Assembly: GCA_905147135.1 (NCBI GenBank)
Contig: LR990053.1
Coordinates: 14,024,501 to 14,088,500 of the forward strand
Length of the DNA stretch: 64,000 nt
Origin: Blastobasis lacticolella
Taxonomy: Eukaryota; Arthropoda; Insecta; Lepidoptera; Blastobasidae
Direction of reading: 5' to 3'
Part shown: in pieces, positions 11,168 to 22,147 of the stretch
Layout of the letters: the number at the start of each line of letters is the position of its first letter
How positions within the stretch are numbered: the first letter of the stretch is position 1
Program-made: the position numbers and the translations under genes
Notes under the pieces: model-generated
Databases searched by the model: none
Told to the model about the DNA's origin: nothing
The model's input: only the letters and a program-made list of their open reading frames with translations

Positions 11168-11319
11168 GGGCTGATTTTTCAATCTGATAAGTTTTTGTAC
11201 GACTAAAATAAAAATGTATCATTACTTCATAATTGTAAAGGATTATAGTTTGTTTTAATATGGCAGTGTATTACTTTATCGGGCAGATTAACTTTATCTA
11301 AGGATTGAAAAATCGGCGC
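11168..11319. mobile_element. Short MITE with TAA flanks
   Basis: GGGCTGATTTTTCAATC at the left is mirrored by GATTGAAAAATCGGCGC at the right, with TAA directly outside both ends (11165-11167 and 11320-11322). The TIR plus 3-bp TAA suits a PIF/Harbinger-type non-autonomous element. A second copy at 13.2-13.9 kb shares the interior. Confidence 0.75.
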
Positions 11320-11514
11320 TAAATAAACAATAAATTAACTAAATTTAAATACCTAGCAATCTTTGTTACCTTTGAATCAAAATTCGTAAATTTTCATGAA
11401 TGCAGCTAAACAGCTGATAAACTCCGAGTCAGTCAAGATACAGTAAGTATTTTTACAGCTAACCCAATAATAGATACGTCAAAAGAAGAATAGCTGTCTT
11501 AGAAGTTTGATTTG

Positions 11515-11645
11515 CATATCTGTCTGTGGCATTGTCGCCCCCGAACGGATGGACCGATTTGCATGCGGTTTTCATTATTTGAAAAGCAGTTTAATCAAGA
11601 TGGTTCATATTTTTGTTTCATTAAAATCGGTTTAGAAAATGTTTA
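11515..11645 (+). repeat. Family S repeat
   Basis: TGTCTGTGGCATTGTCGCCC, then CGAACGGATGGACCGATTTG, GCATGCGGTTTTC and TTAAAATCGGTTTAG. Same arrangement as 5485-5605. Confidence 0.7.
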
Positions 11646-11892
11646 GGTATAATATATTATGTAAAGTTGGTCGGAGTTTACCGGCGTTTTTTTCGGTGTT
11701 GTGTATCAAATAGCGGTCCATCTGAATGGGTACCATATTCTTATCCATACTCGGAGGTAAATTCAAGAGTGGAAACAAATTGCCACTATAAAAAATAAAC
11801 CCAAGGTGTGGATTATTTAGTGTATTTTTAAACACTTCCACACATACTCATACATTAAACTTATAACACTTCTCTTTCATTTCTGTAAAGGT

Positions 11893-12018
11893 TGCCTGAA
11901 AGAGATCGCTTGTAGCGATAAGGCCGCTTTTGCTCATATGTGTTCCTTGTTACTGTAACTGATTGATACTGTTATGTTTTGTGAGCAATAAAGTGTTTAT
12001 CTATCTATCTATCTATCT
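11893..12018 (+). repeat. Non-LTR retrotransposon 3' UTR with tandem tail
   Basis: GCCTGAAAGAGATCGCTTGT and AGCGATAAGGCCGC are a widespread arthropod LINE 3'-UTR block. AATAAA follows at 11987-11992 and a tandem TATC tail at about 12000-12018. No coding part is retained upstream. Confidence 0.7.
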
Positions 12019-12784
12019 CTTTTTTCGGGTGTTAAAATACAGAACCGCAGGTTAGCTGTTATTGCCAGTGCACCTAGATATACTTGTTATGGAAGTCATG
12101 CATCGCAAGTCTCGAGAAGGCAGACAGACTCTATCATCATGGTACGTTTTAAAATAAAACATAATATTGCTATTTTATTTAAACTTTCCCTAGTTACTGA
12201 TGCCTCTAAAGTTCCTCATGAAGTAAATATCTAAATAATTGCTCGGATCTTTTGCGAAACTTGGGTATTTTCTTACGTAATTTATGTTTAATTGAGAGTA
12301 AAAGCGTTTAAAAGTTTAACAAAAATAGTCGAAGTATTTACCTACCCTAAGCCAAGAGGAGCATATATTCGTACTCTCGTCTAATTTGTGATTTTTTTAT
12401 ATCATTGCGGTTTGTTCAGGATCATTTGGATGTCCGCCAAGCGTTTTATTACTGACTGCCTAACCAGCGTAACTTCAACTGTGATATGGTATGAGTTACT
12501 AAATTATAGGGGTCTAAATACACCAGTCAATCTTCAACGCATAAACCCAAGGCGTGATAAAACTGACACTCTAGGTCCAGTATAACCTGGCTCATTAAAT
12601 ACACAACAGAGTTTAGGTGACGAGTATCAACTTATACTGGCACTTGAAAAATAAGAAACTAACAAGATTAGAGACAACAGACTTGGTGACTACTCCTATT
12701 ATATGCTTTGACTATTTCTAATGATATTACAATTATATTGATTGAAGTGTTTTCGAGAAAGATCTAGTGATGCGTGCGGGCGTG
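12019..12784. other. Unassigned non-coding DNA
   Basis: AT-rich; one 65-codon open frame without motifs. Nothing else seen. Confidence 0.4.
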
Positions 12785-13022
12785 TGCTAATCTAATCAGA
12801 TTGTATGATGGTTACACATTCCGTCGCCTGAATATTCAGGTTTCATATCGATCTTTTCCCTTACTGTAAGAGCATCGGTTAGCATTCAGCTAATTATGTA
12901 CATAACTCAGAAAAGATTCATTGATACATGGCCGCAGTGGGATTCGAACGGTACCTGATTCTGATTCGAACGGTACGGATTCGAGTCGGATACCTCAACT
13001 GCTCGTCCACCGACGCTCCTGC
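12785..13022 (-). repeat. SINE family B with tRNA-like head
   Basis: On the minus strand: GGAGCGTCGGTGGACGAGCA, CCGACTCGAATCC, a duplicated GGTACCGTTCGAATC block, CATGTATCAATGAATC, ACCGATGCTCTTACAGTAAG and the CATTCAGGCGAC-type body. The 3' tail is lost. The head carries a small internal duplication around the B box. Confidence 0.75.
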
Positions 13023-13170
13023 GGAGGTTAACACGTAGAGAATGACTATAACGCAAAATTTCCGATCATGAAGCTGATCGAGCGACGACATCGCCGAATG
13101 TCAATATCGCTCATAGACTTAATTTCAAAATGCCGTAATCGCAAAATCTCTAGACACGCAAAACGACTAA

Positions 13171-13935
13171 AGGCCTATTTTTCAATCCTCAAATAACACA
13201 TAAATATCCGTCTGTTATTATGCAACTAAAATAAAATGGTATCATTAATTCATAAGTGAAGGATCGTAGTTGACTTAGTAGTTGACGTAGTTGGCAGAAA
13301 GGAGACTGGGCAAAAGTGGTCTATGAACCAGTAGCTTCTGGTGATGACCTATGGGTTAGGGTGCCTCAGCTGCATATTTGTACAAGATGGCATCAATATC
13401 GGTCCCGGCAGTTTTGAGAAAAAAAGTGTCGCTGCTGGTTCAAAGAATACGGCACTTGATATACAAATGTACGAAAGTCATCCATATTTCTGTAAACTCT
13501 CGGGTCCGATTTTGATGTCGTGCGGCATAATAACATAGCATCAACCTATACTCCGTAACCATGTCGCTGCTCTGTCACACAAGTGTGACAAAAGAATGCT
13601 TTCTTCTCGAAACTGCCGGGTCCGATTTTGATATGATGCATTATAAGAATAAAGTTGAAGGTATCCAACCCATATACTGTAACGATAACTCCATCGGTTC
13701 ATAGTAAAGAGCACTTCCCATACAAAATGTGCCAAGTAAATATTTTTTCTTTAAGAATTGCCGGTCAGATTTTGATGCCTTTCTCTACAAGGATGTATTT
13801 GAGGGCGCTAAATGTAAATACTATACGGATGTTGTTATTTGGCCATAGTCCACTTCCCCTACATACTTACCCAGTCTCCTTTACTTTATCAGGCAGTAAT
13901 ATTTTATGTAAGGATATAAAACTAATCGGAATCAT
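13171..13935. mobile_element. MITE of the 11.2 kb family, split by a nested element
   Basis: The left end AGGCCTATTTTTCAATC and interior ACTAAAATAAAATGGTATCA match the 11168-11319 element. The interior resumes at 13883 with TACTTTATCAGGCAG, and a degraded right end follows. The intact copy shows that 13298-13882 is an insertion. Confidence 0.65.
13298..13882. mobile_element. Nested 585-bp TIR element with internal repeats
   Basis: A perfect 13-bp TIR, AAAGGAGACTGGG at 13298-13310 and CCCAGTCTCCTTT at 13870-13882, bounds the insert. Inside, a block with CTGCCGGGTCCGATTTTGAT recurs near 13498, 13613 and 13760, and is present inverted at about 13390-13412. There is no coding capacity. Boundaries agree with the interruption point of the host MITE. 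Confidence 0.7.
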
Positions 13936-14959
13936 ACAATTTCAACTTCGCTCATAGAGTTCGTCTCAGAATCCCTTAGTTAGACGCAAATTGACCCATA
14001 GCGCATTGATTGGATGTGGATTTATTTTACTTTCAGTAAAATTATGAAACCAAGTCATAAGTACAGAGCTTAAAATACAACTAACCTTCAGTAGATACAA
14101 GAGCTTAATTTATAATAAAAAAGACGAATACCCAAAATAATAACAAGTAAGTAGTACAAAAACTAAACACCCTGATTGATGTAAAAAGAACTGAAAAAAG
14201 TAATTCTACAAGTGTTTAAGTTGTATATAGTTTGAAATCGCCCTTTGACGACCAATATTTTGATTTGATTCAAAGACTAAAATTTCGACGATCATGCATC
14301 TCACATCCGCCATTATGAGTTATTTAAATTTTAATGTAGTCTGTCTCACTCGCACGACCAAGACGAATCTAACAACACCTCATATGTTTAAATCTTTTTT
14401 GGAGAAGATTGGTATAATTTTGAAGCACAGAATGTATATTTGTTTGCAAATCAAACTTTCAAAAATTACAAATGTCAAACCCCATCACTATAAACCTCAC
14501 AGCACGCTCTAAAACGTTATATTTTTCCATGATTCACCGTCTTATTCCCTAAAATTCCAGTATTCCCATAACATTACCATAGCCCGCATGCTCACACGTA
14601 TGGTAAAACAAACTGCGGGCCGCGGTCTCCAATCGGCGGGCCGCAATTATTATAGCGATAATGTCCCACGACGCGTTTACTATAATATCCAGGGCTGCCA
14701 CAAAAAAGTAAATGAACATACACGCAAATGACCGTATTTTAAATACGCAATATACCAGACACCTATAAGACCAGATACGCAAAAGGCCAGAGTTTTATTG
14801 ATACGCAAAATGACAATGTACGTATTTACTCATATTTTTACGAAAATTCTATGGGTCTGATAAGTACTTTTGTACGACTTTGTAGACGCATTCAAACAAT
14901 GATTGGTACAATGCTTATTTCTATTCACTACCCCAATATAATTTGTTCAGAGCACTTTT
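13936..14959. other. Unassigned non-coding DNA
   Basis: AT-rich with a small GC-rich patch at about 14610-14650 (GCGGGCCGCGG). Open frames of 72-77 codons lack motifs. Confidence 0.4.
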
Positions 14960-15035
14960 GGACTGGGGTGGCTTGCAATGTTTGTACGTAACTATGCAAA
15001 TTCGGGACAAATCTTGCAAGCCTAATTTGACCCAT
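14960..15035 (-). repeat. Family H short repeat, uninterrupted
   Basis: On the minus strand: GGGTCAAATTAGGCTTGCAA, GATTTGTCCCGAATTTGCAT, AGTTACGTACAAACATTGCA and AGCC. Used as the reference for the interrupted copy at 9952-10190. Confidence 0.6.
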
Positions 15036-15057
15036 ATCCTATATAAGTTATATAAAT

Positions 15058-15320
15058 AAATATAAATAATCGTGGACATATTCACACAGCGCCATCTAGC
15101 CCCAAAGTAAGCAAAGCTTGTGTTATGGGTGTTAGATAACTGATAAACTACTTATATACTTTTAAATACATACTTATTATACATAGAACACCCAGACCCG
15201 CAACAGAAATTAAAATTCATCATTTCAATTTCTGCCCGGCCGGGAATCGAACCCGGGACCTTTTGCGTGGCATACGGCATGTTGACCACTGAACCACTCA
15301 GGTCGTCAATGTCCCAAAAT
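15058..15320 (-). repeat. tRNA-Gly-like SINE (family G), most complete copy
   Basis: The minus strand shows an A-box-like TGGTTCAGTGGT and a B-box-like GGGTTCGATTCCC with tRNA spacing. The run GGTCCCGGGTTCGATTCCCG recalls tRNA-Gly. A tRNA-unrelated body follows (GGGCAGAAATTGAAATGATG, AAAAGTATATAAGTAGTTTA, AGCTTTGCTTACTTTGGGGC, TAGATGGCGCTGTGTGAA). No clean acceptor stem closes the head, so this is a SINE and not a tRNA gene. Confidence 0.8.
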
Positions 15321-15329
15321 CCTATGTAA

Positions 15330-15496
15330 TAAGATAACACCATCGGGTTCGGGCTCTTTGGAATGGTCTTAATGAGTTATATACCCCTAGATGATATTCA
15401 AGGTCTGATGATGATGACGAAAGGTGGCCTTTGGAACAACTGAACGCAACAAGATAACACCATCGTATTTGGGCCCTTTGGAAGGGTCTTAATAAG
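15330..15496 (+). repeat. Direct repeat pair 120 bp apart
   Basis: AAGATAACACCATCG followed by a TTTGGAAnGGTCTTAATnAGT block occurs at 15331-15376 and again at 15451-15496, with a few mismatches. This is a local duplication of unknown origin. Confidence 0.75.
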
Positions 15497-16134
15497 TACT
15501 GTACCGCGCGATAAAAGCTTGTTATGAAAAATTCTTTTTCATTTGAGAACTTATTGTGTTTAGTTTTATTAATATTTATGTTTAGTTTTATTAATAGTTG
15601 TGTTATGTACCTACCTAAATGTTATCTAGACTTTTTGATATTTTTAAGTTTTATGTAGGTTGTACATTGTTATATTTTTGTTCCTTCTTTTTTCCATTGT
15701 TAATATTATTTTTGTCTGTAAAAATTATGTAGACAAAAATCAGATCTCAGATCAGAAGAGAGACAATCAGATCAGAGTAAGTTGAGATTTAAAAATGGGC
15801 TGACAATAAATATTGTTACAGTAATATAAATTTTGGACCTGTCTTATCTAAAGGCATGTTTGCAATTTTTCTAACAACGAAAAACAACTTTAGTCATCCG
15901 ACGGTATTTTGTTTAAACGTTTGAATTACTACAACTGTCGCATCGGGAGGTCTTGGCATGATAACAGATATAAACGAGTATATCTGTCTTCGCGGCAAAA
16001 TTTAGAGCTGCCGCGAAATATTCTGACCAAAGGAATTTGGACGTATAAATTATACTTTGTATAAATTAGATTTGAATCTATAGGTATCTCTGTTTCCTAG
16101 AGCGGCCTTTATTCTTTGTATGTCGTAGGCCGAC
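15497..16134. other. Unassigned non-coding DNA
   Basis: AT-rich; an AGATCAGA-type microrepeat at about 15735-15775. Nothing else seen. Confidence 0.4.
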
Positions 16135-16440
16135 TATTGAATTGGGCCGACCGCGATCTGTCTGGGCTCCACATAATTATGTAGTAGTAGAAGTAGTGAA
16201 CCCGGGCATATTCCGCAACTCGACGTCTGGCCCCTCTTTTAGGTGTATGGGATAATTATTTATGGGTAGGAAAGATCTCCGGGAGGCTAGTTGGCTGTAG
16301 ATACTTTGACCTATATCAGCAGGACGTCAGCAGGACGTGGGCTGCTGTTTCTTCTTCCTCTAGGCATGCTCTACACATGGCTGGGGTTCGACATATAAAA
16401 AGCTAAAATCTTTTTTAGCTACAGTCGGCTAGTCAGCCAA
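16135..16440 (-). pseudogene. Jockey/R1-like LINE remnant with cysteine motif
   Basis: Minus-strand codons read PAMCRACLEEEETAAHVLLT, the CxxCxxxxET.EHVLLxC zinc-finger-like block that follows the RNase H-like region in many non-LTR retrotransposons. LPEIF and a Trp-containing end follow. Stops interrupt it. Confidence 0.65.
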
Positions 16441-18689
16441 AGCCATGTCATGGCCTGTCTCTAATAATTACATTGCCAGCACTGAAAGCGAACGGTTAAA
16501 AAATAGGGAAAATCAGCGTCAAACTATGTTGCCTCGACATAATTTAATCGTCTGGCAACCCTGTCGAGGCTTCAAGTTATGCCCAAGACGCGTGATTACG
16601 GACATCCTACCGACGTCGCCGCATGCATATTTCATGAGGGCTCGTCTTGTTAAAAACGCGTCGATCTCCGCCATATTGTTGGTTTTATCGGCACGGTAAT
16701 GACTGTGTCGATGGCTGCGATCTGATCGGCTCCAGTGTAAATGGAATTCGCATCGAGATAAAGTGATATCAAGGCAATGTGGACAAGATCACATTATGAT
16801 ACTGATTGTACGGATCTGAGATGATTATACCTACATATAATTTGATAGTTTTGATGTTGTTTTTTTTCTTTCGGGATTTTGCTCACTTACTGCTGTAGGG
16901 TATTCTGAATACACAGGCACACTATACCGCATAGCAAGTTAGCAAGTCTTTAGTTAACTACCGGTACGTACTCATCCTAACCAAAAAATCAAACTACTAA
17001 ACCGGTAAACTAAAGTTTAAATAAATCGAATAGGTGCCCCGCACGATGATGAGGCTAATTCCTGATGACCAGAAGGCTGTACTCTACTTGAGTCAAACGA
17101 AAATAATTCGAAATAATTAACATATTAACACAGCTTACTTCACAAAGAAATATCCTACACACCTATGAAAGAGTGAGTACTAGATGCTTCTAAGATTATT
17201 GCCTTCCTCTTCACGCACGTAGCGACGTCATTTCCTCGCGGCAGCCTCAAGCCTGCGCGTACGCAGCTCGCGTGTCTCGCCCGTTTCCACCCTATTAATA
17301 ACGAATTGGACGTAATTTGCGGCGTCTCCAATGAGTTTATTTGCACTTGTCATTCGAGGCCGGTTTTGCTGGACAGTGAGCGGCTTTATCCGTCATAAGG
17401 CCGAAACAGAAAGTAAATGTTAATGTGATTTTATGCTAGTTAGTTGGCTTGGTTTCTGTTGAATTGATGTATAATTTTCATTGGCTAAGCCCACCGCTGT
17501 TTTCCACCGGTGCAGCTTCTGTATAGGTAACTCAGGTCCAAATACGTCAAAAAGCTGTACGAACTAGTCCGTCCGAGTTTTCGATAATTACATATTACAT
17601 AGTCAGTCAAACTAAACTTGACGCGTGTCAAGAAAATAAACTAATTTCATAGTATTGTTTTTCGTATTCAGATGAAGTGTTTCGTGTGTAGGAGGCGCCG
17701 CCATTGGAACGTTTACTTAAATGTAAGAAACTGTAATATTACATTTTTACGGGATCGGGAATTCAGCGTGTAAACACTGTATTTATAGCAAATTGGACAA
17801 ATTCATACAGCAACTGACACTGGCAGCCCGAAATTAAACTTTCTTGGGATGTACCGGTTATAATACGGATGGGCACTTTGTTAAGCAATTTCTCTTAAAT
17901 ATTAATATTGATATGAGTAGATAGAAATAATGAATATTAAAACTGACACAGTTTTAATCATATTAGGAGTCAAAAAGAAAAGAAAACCCTTCCTTGATAT
18001 CTTATTTTAATTAACTTCTTCACGAACCAATCACCGTAACACATACACATTAGTGCCTAGAACTTTAATTATTAACAATAACGATACAAATAGGAATGTC
18101 AATCATATTCCTACGAACCAGCATCTACTGCCAAGTAATTAAATTAAAATTCACAGAATGCCCAGCGGGGTCCAAATTATATATCTCTTAAACGCGATAT
18201 CTTTATAATCGAGTACCGCAAACGGCCCTTATCTTCGTAACTGGATAGATATCTGAACTCAGCCGTTGCGCAAACCCCTTTTAATTAAAACATCATACGA
18301 ATGTGCTTTCAATATTTGTGTTGCGTACCATTCGTATGCAATGGGAGTATAATGTGGCCTGTGTCTAGGGTTGCAAATGTACTATAATATAGTATCGTGA
18401 CCCAAAATATAGTACTTTTGGAAAAATATGTAGTAGCCAAATCTAGTATATTTTAGCAGCAGCGGCAACATTTTCTTCGGATATAATAAGAGCTACTTAG
18501 TCAAAAAGACACTTTTTTCTTAAATTAAAAGTACATATCTATGTAATTGAAAAAAATTATTCACTTAAGTGTGTCCGGTAAAATAGCGAAGGGATCTTGA
18601 AGAAGAAGGTGATACAAATTGTAAAAATTCTGCTTAAAAATAATAAATAATAAATAAAGTAGTATATTATTTATATATGGATACTATTT
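16441..18689. other. Unassigned DNA, 2.2 kb
   Basis: A CpG-containing patch at about 17200-17400 and GATA-rich sequence at about 18180-18270 stand out from AT-rich surroundings. Open frames (84 and 63 codons) carry no motif. No repeat family recognised. Confidence 0.4.
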
Positions 18690-18868
18690 TTTGACACCCT
18701 ACACAAAAATTTATTCTTGAAATTTTTTGGCAACCCTACCTGTATCTTAGGAACCCTACCAGGGAACACACTCTCAGGTAACGTGTTCCATTCCTTATCC
18801 GTGTGCATTATACTGAAAGGTTGAACCAAAGCGGCTCGTGTGGATAGCTGGATGATCCACGACATAGG
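18690..18868 (-). pseudogene. CR1-like LINE C-terminal remnant
   Basis: The minus strand encodes LSTRAALVQPFSIMHTDKEW, then NTLPESVFP and GLPKNFKNKF. This fits the RT...KEWNxLPxSVFP...FK ending of CR1-like polyproteins. A plus-strand relative with frame breaks is at 41.03-41.12 kb. Confidence 0.65.
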
Positions 18869-18889
18869 ATGAAATGCCCGTTTGGGTTT

Positions 18890-18975
18890 TTGGTAGCAAA
18901 CGCGTTGGTGATTCTCCTGGTGTCACCAGGAGTATCATAGGCGGCGGTGGCCTGTCTGTTTGTCTAGCATTAGGA
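18890..18975 (+). repeat. Family C 3' end, diverged
   Basis: Contains TTGGTGATTCTCCTGGTGTC, CATAGGCGGCGGTGGCC and TGTCTGTTTGTC. The CATCAGGTGG block is lost. Confidence 0.5.
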
Positions 18976-19313
18976 TTAATATAATTTTATTTAAAAAATT
19001 GTCTACGTTTGTTTGTTTGTTAGGTATAATATAAAAAAGGTAGTAAATCAAAGATAAAAAAGTATCGCCGTCGACGGCTGACAGTCAGACAGAGACGCGT
19101 GATGCTTGACAGGGTCATTCGGCTCCAGTTGCGTTCAGGAAATCGGAGTGCAGTTTTATACTCAGCTGCAGAGTGACCGGACCCTGTTGGCCAAGTCCCT
19201 CCGGTCGCACATGGCAACCGAATTTCGCAACCAGTGAAATAATCTTGCTACTCAGCCAGTCGTCAGTTGTAATATTGACAAAACAAAAATTAAAAAATAT
19301 ACATTAAGCACAA
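18976..19313. other. Unassigned non-coding DNA
   Basis: No exon or repeat recognised; a 65-codon minus-strand open frame lacks motifs. Confidence 0.4.
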
Positions 19314-19408
19314 TACAGTCAGCTGCAGAAAGAACTGACGCCCCCTGCCATTTGCCATGCTATATTTAATATATGCTAGGACCCCCTTTCACTCTACAGC
19401 TGACTGTA
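19314..19408. repeat. Small inverted-repeat element, 95 bp
   Basis: TACAGTCAGCTGCAGA at the left mirrors TCTACAGCTGACTGTA at the right with one mismatch. Confidence 0.65.
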
Positions 19409-19427
19409 CTAATGAATGTATGATCTG

Positions 19428-19605
19428 TCCAAACTGACTTGTCTTATTTGGTGAACAAATAATGCCCAAGATCACGACTTGCCGTACCAATCACGCTACG
19501 TACATTGTGTATAGATGTCTCGAATTATATGAGAAACACATAGAATGTGAATTTCAACGAATACTGCTGCACATTATCCATTTAAAAAGGACAAGTCAGT
19601 TTGGA
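19428..19605. repeat. Inverted-repeat element with perfect 16-bp ends
   Basis: TCCAAACTGACTTGTC (19428-19443) is the exact reverse complement of 19590-19605. The 178-bp element has no coding capacity; it is MITE-like. Confidence 0.7.
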
Positions 19606-19734
19606 TAAATTATAGTAAACTCAATCAATGTGATCTTGTATGAAACTTACCTGTGTCCGTCAACTAAATAAACTCACATACCTGGCGGGGCAATACTATT
19701 ATCAAAAAGAGAATATTATATGATTAACAAGTGG

Positions 19735-19925
19735 ACCCGGCGCGACTTCGTACGCGTACACCTATTTTACCCTTACCTACCCTTTTTTTCTTACTTAAAA
19801 ACCTTCCTCTTGAATCACTCTATCTATAAAAAAAACCGCATCAAAATCCGTTGCGTAGTTTCAAAGATTTAAGCATACAAAGGGACATAGGGACAGAGAA
19901 AGCGACTTTGTTTTATACTATGTAG
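19735..19925 (+). repeat. Family S2 repeat
   Basis: GGCGCGACTTCGTACGCG, CTACCCTTTTTTTC, CCGCATCAAAATCCGTTGCG, TAGTTTCAAAGATTTAAGC and AGCGACTTTGTTTTATACTA. A second copy at 60320-60515 repeats the last four blocks. Confidence 0.75.
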
Positions 19926-20344
19926 TGATACATAATCATATAATATTTTACCTTACTAAATGACACTGCTAAAGCAATACATGCGACAAAACACACATTT
20001 AGCAACTCATTAACACTTTACTGCATATCTTCCAAGTCCCTTGCCTATCTGAGATCTTGATGTCTTCATAACCAGTGTCAATAATCATATTTCTGATGCA
20101 AAAATTGCAATTACCCGGAGCATGATTATAATCGCGTAAACGAGACTTGCGTAGATACCTACATAATATTAAATTATTTAAGCGTTAAACAAATAACGGG
20201 TATCAACCCGTCTACTTCATAATCGTCGGTCGAAAATATAATTTTTACTCAAGTTTTAACTGAGTTTTTAATGTAATTGTATACCTGGGTACCTATAAGA
20301 TAAGTAATCGCAGTGTTGAAATTACATTAGATACATATTGCTGC
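19926..20344. other. Unassigned non-coding DNA
   Basis: AT-rich; nothing recognised. Confidence 0.4.
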
Positions 20345-20605
20345 TCTGAGTCGGTCTAATGGCTAGCTAGCGGATCCGACCTGTAATCCGAGGTACCGAG
20401 TTCAATAATTCGATCAACGACTTCATCAATGACGTGAGTCATGTACATTAGTTAAACGTTGTTCGATGTTCTTATGTGAGAAATCCTGTATCCTGATCTG
20501 GCCAGATCTGACCAGTTTCCCCTGGTAACAGAGTCCGCCAAAAACCAGGATCATAGTCAAGGCACACCCTGAGCTCTCAGCACGAGCAGGATATTTAAGC
20601 CAAGA
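20345..20605 (+). repeat. SINE family B, diverged
   Basis: A head-like GATCCGACCTGTAATCCGAG, then a tRNA-like loop and GTTCAATAATTCG. Body blocks (GATCTGACCAGTTTCCCCTG, GTAACAGAGTC, CCAGGATCATAGTCAAGGC) and the tail GAGCAGGATATTTAAGCC follow in family order. Confidence 0.6.
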
Positions 20606-20818
20606 TAATAGATTTTATGGCCCGTTTATACGTCGCCGCTTACATACCGGACAGTTAACGCGTACGCGTCATGCCCGCGTAGTCACCGCTGAGTAACCGG
20701 ACAGAAAACGTGCAGTCGGGTATGCGGGTGCGTCCACTGTGCGGGTACGACACGATTAGCTACTCTGCGGTGCTTAAGTGACCGCTGTGCGTTTGATAAC
20801 AAATCATATAACAACCTT
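20606..20818. other. CpG-rich patch
   Basis: Locally GC- and CpG-rich (ACGCGTACGCGTCATGCCCG, GCGGGTGCGTCCACTGTGCG). No exon found. It shares GGGTGCGTCCA with a patch at 27.5 kb, so it may be part of an unrecognised repeat. Confidence 0.35.
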
Positions 20819-21334
20819 TCAGTCATTAGTATATAAACCAAAATTGCATAAACACTTGGAACAAATCATGCAGAAATCGTCTACGTCTGTATGCGCTCGT
20901 GTTGATGCCCTAGATCCTATTCCTACCTGGTCTGCGTCTAAAGACGTTAGTCCCCATTTACGACACCCATCAGTATAAGATGCTAACAAGAATACACAAA
21001 CAGTCCTAAAGTTAAAGATATTATTATGAGATGTTCGTTTACTTCGCTGTTTAACAGTGAATTGGATAGGTTGTGTCTGCCTTCCTCTATTAGGGATTGA
21101 CGTTAATACCCACCATAATATAATACCTATTAATGTTTGATTTAGATGATCCCTTAGATACTGATGTTTATAAGATACGCTTTTATTACAAACGAACGGT
21201 TTGTGATCGCCCGTATCAGGTGTCTTGTCCTTTTGATCTTGAGGCAGTAAAACTAACAAATAAACTGTATCCTTCCTGTCTCTAGGTACTTTATTGGGTG
21301 TCTGCGATTGGCACGCCGTGATAATATATGAAGA

Positions 21335-21515
21335 CACTAGCTTGTGCCCGCGGCTTTATTCGCGTAAAATTCGGTATCTGCGGGAACCATATTGAATTTA
21401 CTTTACGGGCCCAAATACGGAACCAAATTACTGCAAAATTTCATCAAAATCTGTTTTGTTTGAAGAAGTAACAAACATCCACCAACAACAACACATTATT
21501 AGTAGGTAAAATAAT
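21335..21515 (+). repeat. LINE 3'-like repeat
   Basis: AGCTTGTGCCCGCGGC, GCGGGAACCATATTGAATTT, CAAATTTCATCAAAATCTG-like wording and AACAAACATCCACC. Relatives lie at 37975-38215 and 50398-50615. Confidence 0.65.
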
Positions 21516-21815
21516 TGCAACGAATTACTGAATATTAAGGTAATGTACTAATGGTAGGCTGATTTCAAACCCTTTAAACACCTTAGCTTATTATAATTGC
21601 AAGAAAACACCATATCTGCAAAACGAGTGAATTTTACAAATATGTTCGCTTGATTTTGATTATCCTTTGCCGTTGAAAGGAATTGTCTATGTATCTGTGG
21701 AAAAGAATTAGCCAGCAACATTCTGAGAAAAGGACATGTTGAAGACGGGAATTTTGGGAATATGTAATTTTTCATTATGGTCATAAAGATTATCATTACT
21801 AGTATTTAATTAATA

Positions 21816-22072
21816 GTAGAGCTCGTCTAATCTAAAATGACGCGCCCCACAATCGCATTAACGCACACAAGCAAGTTTAAAATATGGACGCAATACATAT
21901 ACAAATGCCGTTGTAATTGGTCATTCAGTTGCCGGTGAGATTCAAACGTAGGAGCACGCGTCGTTCATTGGCTCCCACACAGATGAAGTGTCGTTATCAA
22001 TATTTGCACTCACACATCGAAATCAACTAACTAAATAGTGGGGCGCGTCATTTTAGACTAGACGAGCTCTAC
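21816..22072. mobile_element. MITE family D, copy 1 (257 bp)
   Basis: Terminal inverted repeats of 34 bp with one mismatch begin GTAGAGCTCGTCTA and end before a non-coding interior. TA is the only possible flank duplication (TA|GAGCTC...GAGCTC|TA), which would suit a Tc1/mariner-type MITE, though the palindromic ends make this ambiguous. A second copy of identical length is at 36615-36871, with about five substitutions. Confidence 0.9.
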
Positions 22073-22147
22073 CAATACTATTTCTGTTTTTGCGACAGTC
22101 CATTTTAGCTCTACACTTACGAGCCCTACGTTTCCAAAAGTGGGCCA

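Noticed and set aside
15225..15305. tRNA-Gly gene on the minus strand
   Set aside because: A and B boxes are present, but the acceptor stem does not close and the head is fused to a SINE body repeated elsewhere.
20819..21337. 172-codon minus-strand open frame, the longest unassigned one
   Set aside because: No recognisable domain, odd composition, and no paired splice context. It overlaps CpG-patch and repeat-like sequence. Chance open frame is the simplest reading.
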